Of a DNA stretch of 6,127 bases, positions 1-5,331 are shown in pieces. Made by a program: the position numbers and the translations under genes. The notes beneath the pieces were generated by a model. The model did no database searches and was not told the DNA's origin. It saw nothing but the letters and a program-made list of their open reading frames with translations. This DNA is from Trueperaceae bacterium (GTDB lineage Bacteria; Deinococcota; Deinococci; Deinococcales; Trueperaceae). The stretch covers positions 1 to 6,127 of the forward strand of contig SKSV01000336.1 of assembly GCA_007122815.1 (NCBI GenBank). The letters are read 5' to 3'. Position 1 is the first letter of the stretch. Each line of letters opens with the position of its first letter.

Positions 1-270
1 AGCCAGGCCGAGGCTCGGCAGGCGCGGCTGGTCCAGATCGGGACCGGTGAGCGCTCCGAGAAGATCCGGACCTACAACGTGCCCCAGTCGCGCGTCACCG
101 ACCACCGCATCGGCTTCACCACGCACGACCTGACCGGCGTGCTCGCGGGCGCACTCGGGCCCCTCACCGAAGCGCTGGCACAGGCCGACGAGGCGAGACT
201 GGTCGCCGAGCGCTCGGACACGTCAAGCGGGGACGACGGAGCCAGGGAGGCGAGGCGTGGCCCGGCGTGA
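1..270 (+). CDS. prfA: Peptide chain release factor 1, C-terminal end (5' truncated by window)
   Basis: Only the last 89 codons lie in the window; reading frame 1 is open from the first base. The peptide contains [11 protein letters not shown] followed by [12 protein letters not shown], the hallmark of RF1 just after the GGQ domain, and ends in the family's LTEAL helix. RF1 recognises UAA and UAG stop codons in the ribosomal A site and triggers peptide release. The GGQ loop and the stop-codon recognition motif would be upstream of the window. The last 30 or so residues (after [19 protein letters not shown], rich in G, D, A and R) extend beyond where I expect RF1 to end and are probably poorly conserved. 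This extension carries the ribosome binding site and start codon of the next gene, which overlaps by 14 bp, so the two are probably cotranscribed and translationally coupled. RF2 is less likely because the RTYN-PQ-RVTDHR wording is RF1-like. Confidence 0.95.
   Translation, partial: SQAEARQARLVQIGTGERSEKIRTYNVPQSRVTDHRIGFTTHDLTGVLAGALGPLTEALAQADEARLVAERSDTSSGDDGAREARRGPA
244..250 (+). promoter_or_regulatory. Shine-Dalgarno site of the Nudix gene
   Basis: AGGGAGG ends 6 bases before the GTG at 257 and lies inside the end of prfA. It supports GTG 257 as the start and shows that this genome uses Shine-Dalgarno sites for operon-internal genes, in contrast to the promoter-proximal genes in the window. 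Confidence 0.7.
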
Positions 271-733
271 GTTCGTGGTGGCGGCCGCCATCATGCTGGA
301 CACCAGCGGGCGCGTGCTGCTGGTGGGGAACGACTGGCAGGGGTTCGGCCACGTTCGCTGGACGCTGCCTGGCGGCGTGGTGGAGCGGGGCGAGTCGACG
401 CTCGACGCGCTGAGCCGCGAGGTTCGCGAGGAGACCGGCCTCGAGATCACCTCCATCGAGCACCTCGCCTACGCCGTTCACGTCGAAGACCAACGGCGCA
501 ACGACCGCGCCGTCTCGTTCGCGTTCCTGGCCGCGTACGACGGTCTCCTCCACCCGCGCGACCCGGACGGCTTCATCGTGGAGGCGCGCTTCGTGCCGGT
601 CGAGGAGGTCGAACAGATCATCCCCATCCCGCCACTGCGTCAACCGCTAGCAAACTACCTGCGTGACCGCGTACCCGGACGCTTCTACAGCTACGAGGGC
701 TGGGACGGTCGCGGCCTGCGGAGCGTCGGCTGA
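257..733 (+). CDS. Nudix (MutT-family) hydrolase
   Basis: A 158-residue protein of typical single-domain Nudix length. The complete Nudix box G-x5-E-x7-REUxEExGU is visible: G40, E46, then R54-E55-V56-R57-E58-E59-T60-G61-L62, preceded by WTLPGG. The box's glutamates bind the Mg2+ or Mn2+ needed to hydrolyse a nucleoside diphosphate linked to another group. Substrate cannot be read from the sequence: oxidised or non-canonical (d)NTPs, ADP-ribose and nucleotide sugars all remain possible. No signal peptide or membrane segment is seen, so it is probably cytosolic. The GTG start is favoured by AGGGAGG 6 bases upstream and by the N-terminal beta strand [10 protein letters not shown] starting at once. 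It overlaps prfA by 14 bp in another frame, so coupling is likely. The C-terminus after about residue 140 ([16 protein letters not shown]) is an unassigned tail. Confidence 0.93.
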   Translation: MARREFVVAAAIMLDTSGRVLLVGNDWQGFGHVRWTLPGGVVERGESTLDALSREVREETGLEITSIEHLAYAVHVEDQRRNDRAVSFAFLAAYDGLLHPRDPDGFIVEARFVPVEEVEQIIPIPPLRQPLANYLRDRVPGRFYSYEGWDGRGLRSVG

Positions 734-752
734 GACGTCGCGGTTACGCTCC
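720..752. repeat. 7-bp perfect inverted repeat across the Nudix stop codon
   Basis: GGAGCGT (720-726) and ACGCTCC (746-752) are perfect reverse complements separated by 19 bases, spanning the Nudix stop codon (731-733). The right arm includes the -10-like TACGCT (745-750) proposed for the next gene. There is no T-run after it, so it is not a standard intrinsic terminator. It could be a weak attenuating hairpin or chance. Confidence 0.3.
745..750 (+). promoter_or_regulatory. Possible -10 element for the DNA glycosylase gene
   Basis: TACGCT fits TANNNT and ends 9 bases before the GTG at 760, which would put the transcript start on or near that codon. No recognisable -35 is seen. This is the weakest of the six such elements here because the spacing is slightly long, and readthrough from the Nudix gene could also express the glycosylase. 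Confidence 0.35.
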
Positions 753-759
753 TGCCCGC

Positions 760-1440
760 GTGCGTGGGGCAACTGGCGAGGGCCTCCAGGATGACGCCGC
801 TGGCGCGAGCCCACTGCCGATGAGCTTCTACGAGCTCCCTGCGGAGGTGGTCGCGCCCGCGCTCCTCGGCGCGACGCTCGAGGTCGGGGGCCGCGACGGC
901 GTGACTCGCCGCGGGCGCATCGTCGAGACCGAAGCGTACGTGGGAGCGCACGACCTGGCCTGCCACGCGTCCAAGGGGCGCACCGCCCGGACCGAGGTGA
1001 TGTTCGGGCCAGCCGGCCGTGCCTACGTGTACCTCGTCTACGGCCTCCACGAGCTCTTCAACGTGGTCACCGGAGCGCCCGACGACCCGCAGGCGGTGCT
1101 GGTGCGCGCCGTCGAGCCCGAAGCAGGGACGTCGGGTCCGGACGGGCACGAGCGCGGTGACGGCCCTGGCCGGTTGACGCGCCTACTCGACATCGACCGA
1201 CGCCTCCTGGGCAGCCCGGTCGACAGACCGCCGCTCGTGCTGTACGCGGGAGCTCCGCCACGCGAGGTCGCGGTCACGCCCAGGGTCGGGGTCAGTTACG
1301 CGGGTCCTGAGTGGGCGGAAGCGACGCTACGCTTCGTGGACGCCGGCAGCTCTCACCTGTCGGTGTCGTTGGCTCGGCTCGGCCCCTCCGGGTACTCGTC
1401 GCGCGGCCGGCGCGCGCCGTCGCGCACGCCCTCCACGTAG
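760..1440 (+). CDS. 3-methyladenine DNA glycosylase, AAG/MPG family
   Basis: A monofunctional glycosylase that would flip out alkylated purines (3-methyladenine, 7-methylguanine, hypoxanthine) and cut the N-glycosidic bond to begin base excision repair. Family landmarks: PLPMSFYEL (18-26), RIVETEAY with the general-base Glu58 and intercalating-loop Tyr60, His69 (spacing as in human His136), MFGPAGRAYVY (81-91), Asn101 in LFNVVTG, AVLVRAVEP (112-120, Arg116) and GPGRLTRLLDID (135-146). The domain appears complete. I prefer GTG 760 over the in-frame ATG at 820 because the PLP before SFY is itself a conserved family feature (LPxSFY) and because TACGCT sits 9 bases upstream; neither start has a good Shine-Dalgarno site. 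The usual family end matches residues 191-203, so the last 23 residues (S/R/G/P-rich) are an extension overlapping the 3' end of the convergent CDF gene. Confidence 0.94.
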   Translation: MRGATGEGLQDDAAGASPLPMSFYELPAEVVAPALLGATLEVGGRDGVTRRGRIVETEAYVGAHDLACHASKGRTARTEVMFGPAGRAYVYLVYGLHELFNVVTGAPDDPQAVLVRAVEPEAGTSGPDGHERGDGPGRLTRLLDIDRRLLGSPVDRPPLVLYAGAPPREVAVTPRVGVSYAGPEWAEATLRFVDAGSSHLSVSLARLGPSGYSSRGRRAPSRTPST

Positions 1441-2303
1441 GGCTCGACGTGCAGCGTGGTGGTGAGCTCCCTCAGCTGTCCGTGGATCTCCTCCTCGATG
1501 GCGACCGCCACCGCGTGCGCCTCACGCACGCTGATATCGGGGTCCACGAAGACGTCCACCTCGGCGAAACGCGCCCGCCCAGCAGCCCTGGTGCGCAGGC
1601 GGTGGTACCCCTTCACCGCGGGGTTCGCCTCCAGAGCGTCCATGATCCGGCGCTCCTCGGCCTCGGGTAGGCGCTCGTCCAGCAAGCCCGAGAGGCTCCC
1701 AGTCAGCACCTTCAAGCCCTCTCGCACGATGTTGACGGCCACCACCATCGCCACGAGCGGGTCGAGGCGCTCCCAACCGGTCAGCACCACCAGCACCACG
1801 CCCACCATCACGCCCGCTGACGTCCACACGTCGGTGAGCAGGTGCCGGGCGTTGGCGATCAGCCCCGGCGACTCCAGCCGCTTTCCCTGGGCGAACAGGT
1901 ACCAGACGAGCAGCGCGTTCACGGCGGTGGCGGCCACTACCAGCAGCATGCCCAGCGCGACCTGCTCGAGCGGCTCGGGCGACCACAGGCGCTGCCCCGC
2001 CGACCAGAGGATCGCTCCCGCAGCGAGCAGGATCATCGCTCCCTCGAACACGCTCGAGAGGAGCTCGGCCTTCTGGTGGCCGTACGGGTGGTCGTAGTCG
2101 GCCGGGCGCGCGGCCAACCTGACGGCCGCGATCAGCGCCAGCGCCGAAGCCACGTTCACGAGCGACTCCGCGGCGTCGGAGAGGAACGAGACCGAACCCG
2201 TGGTGGCCCACGCGAAGAGCTTGAGCACCACCACCACGCTCGCTCCCGCGAGGCTCACACGTGCTGCGCGAGCGCGGCCCCTGCGCGCGCTAGACCCCTT
2301 CAT
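1353..2303 (-). CDS. Cation diffusion facilitator (CDF) family divalent metal exporter
   Basis: A 316-residue inner-membrane antiporter, probably expelling Zn2+ or another divalent metal in exchange for protons. Six membrane helices can be placed, followed by the cytosolic C-terminal domain (from about residue 210, EVDVFVDPDISVREAHAV, ending near TTLHVEPYV). The family signature HPYGHQKAE is at 72-80. The transport site in helix 5 is intact (His154-x3-Asp158), but the helix 2 positions matching YiiP Asp45 and Asp49 are Glu46 and Asn50 (SDAAESLVNVAS). I recall ESxVN as a recurring bacterial CDF variant, so the metal cannot be named. ATG 2303 is chosen because GAGGTGA lies 5 bases upstream; the alternative GTG at 2312 (three residues longer) is part of that ribosome site. 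It is the third gene of the operon, 32 bases after the acidic protein. About 25 residues at the C-terminus overlap the glycosylase gene antisense. Confidence 0.94.
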   Translation of the reverse strand: MKGSSARRGRARAARVSLAGASVVVVLKLFAWATTGSVSFLSDAAESLVNVASALALIAAVRLAARPADYDHPYGHQKAELLSSVFEGAMILLAAGAILWSAGQRLWSPEPLEQVALGMLLVVAATAVNALLVWYLFAQGKRLESPGLIANARHLLTDVWTSAGVMVGVVLVVLTGWERLDPLVAMVVAVNIVREGLKVLTGSLSGLLDERLPEAEERRIMDALEANPAVKGYHRLRTRAAGRARFAEVDVFVDPDISVREAHAVAVAIEEEIHGQLRELTTTLHVEPYVEGVRDGARRPRDEYPEGPSRANDTDR

Positions 2304-2308
2304 CGCGG

Positions 2309-2315
2309 TCACCTC
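2309..2315 (-). promoter_or_regulatory. Shine-Dalgarno site of the CDF gene
   Basis: Read on the minus strand this is GAGGTGA, followed by CCGCG and then ATG (2303-2301). It is the strongest ribosome site in the window and decides the start in favour of ATG 2303 over the GTG that it contains. Confidence 0.75.
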
Positions 2316-2335
2316 GAGGCCCGGCCTGCGGCGGC

Positions 2336-2728
2336 CTACTGGTCCTCGTCGCCCGAGTCGTCCGAGTCGTCCAAGTCGCCCGAGTCGTCCGAGTCGTCCG
2401 AGTCGTCGCTCACGCCGAGGGCCCCGGGGTCGCTCGCCAACTCCGCGAGCGCCGCTTCGAGGTCGTCACCGGTGTAGTCGGTGACGGTCTCGGCGATCAG
2501 CGCGAGCGCCCGCTCGGCGTCGCCGCTCGGCACCAGCACCAAGCAGGCGCTCGAGTCACCCACACCCAAGTGCGCGAGCGCGTCAGGGACCCCTGCGGCG
2601 GGCCGCACCGTGGCGACGAAACCCTCCTCCTCCAGCAGGGCCGCGACCATCTCAGCGAGCGGCATCGCGGGCGCCAGGTCGACCACCGTCCAGCGGTCGC
2701 CGTTCAGGGTCATCTCGAGCCCCTTCAC
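2336..2728 (-). CDS. Small hypothetical protein with acidic Asp/Ser repeat tail
   Basis: 130 residues in two parts. Residues 12-95 form a compact alpha/beta region (TVVDLAPAMPLAEMVAALLEEEG, then CLVLVPSGDAERALALIAE). Its rhythm, with a helix ending in LLEEEGF followed by a strand VLVPxxDAERAxxLI, resembles the DUF2007 'putative signal transducing protein' fold; that is a resemblance, not an assignment. Residues 107-130 are almost only Asp, Ser and Gly, with DDS repeated five times and ending GDEDQ, probably disordered and strongly negative. Such a tail could bind cations loosely, which is suggestive beside a CDF metal exporter, but it may equally be a solubility tail. The GTG start overlaps the upstream M20 stop as GTGA (4 bp), implying coupling. 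An ATG at 2713 with AAGGGG 6 bases ahead would give a protein five residues shorter. No signal peptide or TM segment is seen. Confidence 0.8.
   Translation of the reverse strand: MKGLEMTLNGDRWTVVDLAPAMPLAEMVAALLEEEGFVATVRPAAGVPDALAHLGVGDSSACLVLVPSGDAERALALIAETVTDYTGDDLEAALAELASDPGALGVSDDSDDSDDSGDLDDSDDSGDEDQ
2354..2407. repeat. 9-bp tandem repeat encoding the DDS tail
   Basis: Six consecutive 9-base units: cgagtcgtc at 2354, 2363, 2381, 2390 and 2399, with one degenerate unit (caagtcgcc) at 2372. A further decayed unit may precede it at 2345. The unit length is a multiple of three, so gain or loss of copies would lengthen or shorten the tail without a frameshift. Near-identity of the units at the DNA level points to recent slippage expansion. 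Confidence 0.85.
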
Positions 2729-3864
2729 GGGCGGCCACCGAGGAACGCGCTCACCAACGCGCGGTAGCCGCCGACGGCGGCGTGCAGCTGCGGCACCGGA
2801 ACGTGCTCGGCGCTGGTGTGCGCCAGCTCGGGATCACCCGGGCCGAAGCCAATGATGGGCGCGCCCATCGCCGCCAGGTGCGGAGCGTCGGTCGCGAACC
2901 ACCAGGTCTGAACTTCCACGCTCTCGCCCAAAGCGGCCGTCAAGGCGCGGCGCGCGGTAGGTACCACGGGGTGGTCGGCGTCCAGCAGGTACGCCGGGTT
3001 CTCGCGCGGGAGCGTCATCTTCACGGCGCCGTCCTCGCTCGTGAACTCCTCCTCCGGCACCTCGAGCGACGCGCCCTCGTCGAGCGCCCGCAGGCGCTCG
3101 AGAATGTCGGCGCGAGCCTCGCCCGGCACCATCCGGTAGTCGATCGCGAGCTCCGCTGAGCCCGGCACCACGTTCGTCCCGTCCCGCGGCCAGGTCACCA
3201 GCGACGTGGCGGTGGCGCTGGACCTGCCCAGCCCAGCGCGGCTCGGTAGGTCGAGCCCCTCCAGCGCCGTCACGAAGCGGGCGGCGCGCGCGAGGGCGTT
3301 CTCACCGAGCTCGGCGCGGCCGGCGTGCGCGAGGCGCCCTGGGAAGACCGCGCGCACCTCGCAGCGGCCGCGGTGCCCGAGCATGAGGCGCAGACCGCTC
3401 GGCTCACCCACCACGACCACATCGGCTCCCTGGGTGCTCGCCAGGTAACGCGCGCCCATACCGCCGATCTCCTCCTGGACCACGCCGGTGAAGAGGATCC
3501 TGCCCGCCACGGCGTCGTCCGCGGCGAGCCTCGCTCCGACCGCCATCGCAGCGAGTGGCCCCTTCATGTCGCAAGCGCCGCGGCCGTAGACACGGCCGCC
3601 ATCGAGCACGCCGGCGAAGGGAGGGTGCGGCCAAGCCTCCAGGTCACCCGCGGGCACGGTGTCCATGTGCCCGTTGAGCATGAAGGTCGGGCCCTCCCCT
3701 CGACGCAGCTCACCGATGACGTTCCCGGCCGCGTCGACGCTGACCTCGTCGTAGCCGAGGTCGGTGAGGGCGTTCGCCAGGACGGTGGCGGCGGGCGATT
3801 CGCGACCCGTTGGGCTCTCCGCACGCACGAGTTCACGAGTGAGGTCGACCACGACGGCATCCAT
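2725..3864 (-). CDS. M20-family metallohydrolase (ArgE/DapE/carboxypeptidase type)
   Basis: A 379-residue cytosolic enzyme of normal family length with the full set of dinuclear zinc ligands: His66 and Asp68 in GHMDTVP, Asp99 in YGRGACDMKGPLAAM, catalytic Glu131 with ligand Glu132 in VVQEEIGG, Glu154 in VVGEPSG, and His349 in LAHTSAEHVPV. The inserted dimerisation domain runs from about 165 to 290 and contains the His180 that completes the partner active site. Members remove N-acyl groups or cleave amide bonds of small substrates (acetylornithine, succinyl-diaminopimelate, LysW-linked lysine, dipeptides, YgeY type); the sequence does not settle which, so no symbol is given. The ATG start follows the -10-like TAGGAT by 8 bases, suggesting a leaderless message; AGGA lies 9 bases upstream as a weak alternative. 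It is the first gene of the operon with the acidic protein and the CDF exporter. Confidence 0.93.
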   Translation of the reverse strand: MDAVVVDLTRELVRAESPTGRESPAATVLANALTDLGYDEVSVDAAGNVIGELRRGEGPTFMLNGHMDTVPAGDLEAWPHPPFAGVLDGGRVYGRGACDMKGPLAAMAVGARLAADDAVAGRILFTGVVQEEIGGMGARYLASTQGADVVVVGEPSGLRLMLGHRGRCEVRAVFPGRLAHAGRAELGENALARAARFVTALEGLDLPSRAGLGRSSATATSLVTWPRDGTNVVPGSAELAIDYRMVPGEARADILERLRALDEGASLEVPEEEFTSEDGAVKMTLPRENPAYLLDADHPVVPTARRALTAALGESVEVQTWWFATDAPHLAAMGAPIIGFGPGDPELAHTSAEHVPVPQLHAAVGGYRALVSAFLGGRP

Positions 3865-3872
3865 GTTGAGTC

Positions 3873-3878
3873 ATCCTA
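3873..3878 (-). promoter_or_regulatory. -10 element of the M20-acidic protein-CDF operon
   Basis: On the minus strand TGTAGGAT is followed by 8 bases and then ATG 3864. TAGGAT fits TANNNT, and the spacing puts the transcript start at or next to the A of ATG. No clear -35 box is visible in the 50-bp divergent gap. Confidence 0.55.
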
Positions 3879-3903
3879 CACGTCTCCCGAGCGCCTCCCG
3901 GTC

Positions 3904-3909
3904 TAACAT
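3904..3909 (+). promoter_or_regulatory. -10 element of the zinc-finger membrane protein gene
   Basis: TAACAT is followed by 5 bases and then GTG 3915. This is the mirror partner of the minus-strand element at 3873-3878 in the same 50-bp gap. There is no Shine-Dalgarno site before GTG 3915, so leaderless initiation is the simplest reading. Confidence 0.55.
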
Positions 3910-3914
3910 CTGGC

Positions 3915-4703
3915 GTGGCTTGGAGCTGCACCTCGTGCCAACACGACAACCTGGACGAAGCCCTCGTCTGCGACTCCTGCGGGATCGCCAGACGCTGGCA
4001 GGAGGACCCTCCGCTCGACATACCCAGATCCCCGCCGTGGCATCACGTCGGCGCCGCTTGGGCGGCTGCTGGCTACGCTGGGCTCGCCGTCGCTGGAGTG
4101 CTGGTCCTCCTGGTACCAGCCTGGCTCGAAGCCCTGGGCATCGCCGCTCATTGGGTACTGCTAGAGGTCGGTGTAACGGGCGCGGCGTTCGTGAGCGCGC
4201 TGATCGAGGCCGTGTGGCAACGCAACTTCAACAGAGCCGAGCTGAGCGCTGCTCAGACCGTGCGCATAGGCCAGGAGTTCGAGGCAACACTCACGCTGGT
4301 GCCCTACCGCACGCTGGAGAACGTCAGCGTCGACCTCGAGCTGGTGGATCGCTACTTCGTGAAGGTGGTGCGCGACGGGCAGCGGCAGTCCAGCGCCCGC
4401 AGCCACGTCGTCGAGCGACATCGCATGCAGCTGCGCACTCCCTTGACCGGACGCCGTGAGCACCTGTACGTCGCACGCATGTTCGCTCCCGTGCCTACCG
4501 CGAGTCAAAGCGACGTCCAGGCCGAGATCATGGCGTCGGTCCTGGCGATTTTCGGACCGTTCGTCCCAGGCCTCGGTCACTACGCCCGCAACCTGCGCGA
4601 GCACGGGGGCTTCTTCGTGCGCGCGGTGGTGCGCTTCGGGATCTGGCGCCGCGTCTACGAGAGGCGCGTCGTGGCCGTCATGGTGCCCGTGGCGAGGTCA
4701 TGA
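3915..4703 (+). CDS. Two-TM membrane protein with N-terminal RanBP2-type zinc finger
   Basis: 262 residues. The N-terminus is a textbook RanBP2-type zinc finger: Trp3, Cys5-x2-Cys8, Asn12, Cys19-x2-Cys22 (pattern W-x-C-x2-C-x3-N-x6-C-x2-C). After a short linker come two hydrophobic helices at about 45-69 and 75-100, then a soluble beta-rich part from about 108 (AQTVRIGQEFEATLTLVPYRTLENVSVDLELVDRYFVKVV in two blocks) that looks like an immunoglobulin- or arrestin-like sandwich, and a basic C-terminal stretch (FGIWRRVYERR). With this topology both the finger and the C-terminal domain would face the same side, probably the cytosol. I do not recognise the family and assign no function. The finger may bind protein, RNA or only zinc. 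The GTG start is supported by the finger beginning at residue 3 and by TAACAT 5 bases upstream. The 3' end overlaps the convergent ATL gene by 26 bp. Confidence 0.85.
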   Translation: MAWSCTSCQHDNLDEALVCDSCGIARRWQEDPPLDIPRSPPWHHVGAAWAAAGYAGLAVAGVLVLLVPAWLEALGIAAHWVLLEVGVTGAAFVSALIEAVWQRNFNRAELSAAQTVRIGQEFEATLTLVPYRTLENVSVDLELVDRYFVKVVRDGQRQSSARSHVVERHRMQLRTPLTGRREHLYVARMFAPVPTASQSDVQAEIMASVLAIFGPFVPGLGHYARNLREHGGFFVRAVVRFGIWRRVYERRVVAVMVPVARS

Positions 4704-5055
4704 GGGAGGCCTCGTCGGGCCGCCACGCGTAGCGCGCGAGGTCGATGCCCTCGGGACCGACATCGACTCCCTCCTCGCGGAGCAGGGCCTCCTGCAGCTC
4801 ACCGGCGCCGACCTTGTGGGTGGAGATGCCGCCGGAGGCGTTGACCACGCGGTGCCACGGCACGCCCTCGCTGGTGCCGCTGCGGTAGAGCACTCCCCCC
4901 ACTTGTCGCGCCGCGCGGGGCGCACCCGCCAACAGCGCCACCTGGCCGTAGGTGGCGACGCGACCCGTCGGGATCGCGCGCACCACCGCCAGCACCCGCT
5001 CGCGGAAACCGACCTGCACGTGTTCTGGCGCGAGGCGCTCGGGTTCGGAGCTCAC
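4678..5055 (-). CDS. atl: Alkyltransferase-like protein (ATL), MGMT-fold without the acceptor cysteine
   Basis: 125 residues, covering just the DNA-binding half of O6-alkylguanine-DNA alkyltransferase. The fold markers are present: TGRVATYGQVALLAG (30-44, with the base-flipping Tyr36), AARQVGGVL (48-56, with the arginine finger Arg50) and PWHRVVNASGGIS (66-78). In true MGMT the motif is PCHRV; here Trp67 replaces the methyl-accepting Cys, as in the ATL proteins of Thermus, E. coli YbaZ and fission yeast. ATLs bind O6-alkylguanine, cannot repair it themselves and hand it to nucleotide excision repair. The GTG start is supported by TAGCAT 6 bases upstream; no ATG is available in frame nearby. 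The last residues (about 115-125) overlap the zinc-finger gene. The role is complementary to the AAG glycosylase at 760-1440. Confidence 0.94.
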   Translation of the reverse strand: MSSEPERLAPEHVQVGFRERVLAVVRAIPTGRVATYGQVALLAGAPRAARQVGGVLYRSGTSEGVPWHRVVNASGGISTHKVGAGELQEALLREEGVDVGPEGIDLARYAWRPDEASLMTSPRAP

Positions 5056-5061
5056 CCCGAC

Positions 5062-5067
5062 ATGCTA
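5062..5067 (-). promoter_or_regulatory. -10 element of the ATL gene
   Basis: On the minus strand TAGCAT is followed by GTCGGG (6 bases) and GTG 5055, again a leaderless layout. It lies 11 bases from the opposing -10 at 5079-5084, so the two promoters must overlap. Confidence 0.55.
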
Positions 5068-5078
5068 GCGCCACCCTG

Positions 5079-5084
5079 TAGACT
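5079..5084 (+). promoter_or_regulatory. -10 element upstream of the 12-codon leader ORF
   Basis: TGTAGACT contains TAGACT (TANNNT), followed by exactly 7 bases and GTG 5092. The expected transcript start falls on or beside that GTG. It is back-to-back with the ATL promoter. Confidence 0.55.
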
Positions 5085-5091
5085 CGCGAGC

Positions 5092-5130
5092 GTGGGAACG
5101 ACGCGAGAGCTCACGCGGGCGTCTTCATGA
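5092..5130 (+). CDS. Leaderless 12-codon leader ORF coupled to the small membrane protein
   Basis: GTG at 5092 opens a frame encoding MGTTRELTRASS, and its TGA (5128-5130) overlaps the ATG (5127-5129) of the next gene as ATGA. The TAGACT element is 7 bases upstream, so the GTG would be the 5' end of the mRNA. The main gene has no Shine-Dalgarno site close to its ATG, so ribosomes probably start here, terminate and restart on the overlapping ATG. The last two sense codons are TCT and TCA, unusual serine choices for such a G+C-rich genome. The peptide has no evident function of its own. The same layout recurs before miaB. Confidence 0.5.
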   Translation: MGTTRELTRASS

Positions 5131-5321
5131 GCACGGGCGACCCGATGCTGGACGGCTGGCTGCAAGCCGCCTCCTGGCTCTTCCTGTTGGGTGTCTGCCT
5201 CGTCCTGGTGAGCGCCGTCCCGTCCCTCAACGCGCGCTTCCCGCGGCTGCTGCTCCACGGCTTCTTGCTGGCCATCGCGTCGCTGGCGATGGCCCTGGTG
5301 GCTGCCTTGACGCTCGCTTGA
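5127..5321 (+). CDS. Small two-helix membrane protein, hypothetical
   Basis: 64 residues with two clear hydrophobic helices at about 11-31 (WLQAASWLFLLGVCLVLVSAV) without the first residue or two, and about 41-63 (LLLHGFLLAIASLAMALVAAL), joined by a short loop with one positive patch (NARFPR, 36-41). The positive loop suggests both ends face outward and the loop faces the cytosol, forming a hairpin in the inner membrane. I do not recognise the family; small Ala/Leu-rich hairpins are common accessory or regulatory subunits, but no function is inferred. The ATG is favoured because it sits in an ATGA overlap with the upstream 12-codon ORF, and the long opposite-strand frame in this region is non-coding in character. 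Its neighbours are the ATL gene (divergent) and miaB (137 bp before its leader ORF). Confidence 0.7.
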   Translation: MSTGDPMLDGWLQAASWLFLLGVCLVLVSAVPSLNARFPRLLLHGFLLAIASLAMALVAALTLA

Positions 5322-5331
5322 GCCTCGGGAG

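Noticed and set aside
164..643. 159-aa minus-strand frame opposite prfA and the Nudix gene
   Set aside because: It is antisense to the Nudix box and has no domain. The sense strand explains the sequence.
1456..2097. 213-aa plus-strand and 229-aa minus-strand alternative frames within the CDF gene
   Set aside because: Both are shadow frames of the CDF coding region, with Ser/Thr/Arg/Pro-rich composition and no motifs.
2345..2407. Possible CRISPR-like array because of short regular repeats
   Set aside because: The units are 9 bp, contiguous without spacers and in frame in a coding sequence, so this is a tandem repeat in an acidic tail.
3764..4459. 231-aa plus-strand frame across the M20/zinc-finger divergent junction
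   Set aside because: It crosses a well-supported divergent promoter region and overlaps two confident genes. The product is Arg/Ser/Gly-rich and motif-free.
4456..5130. 224-aa plus-strand frame whose last codons include the 12-codon leader ORF
   Set aside because: Most of it is antisense to the ATL gene or out of frame with the zinc-finger gene. Only its last 12 codons, after the TAGACT element, are considered meaningful.
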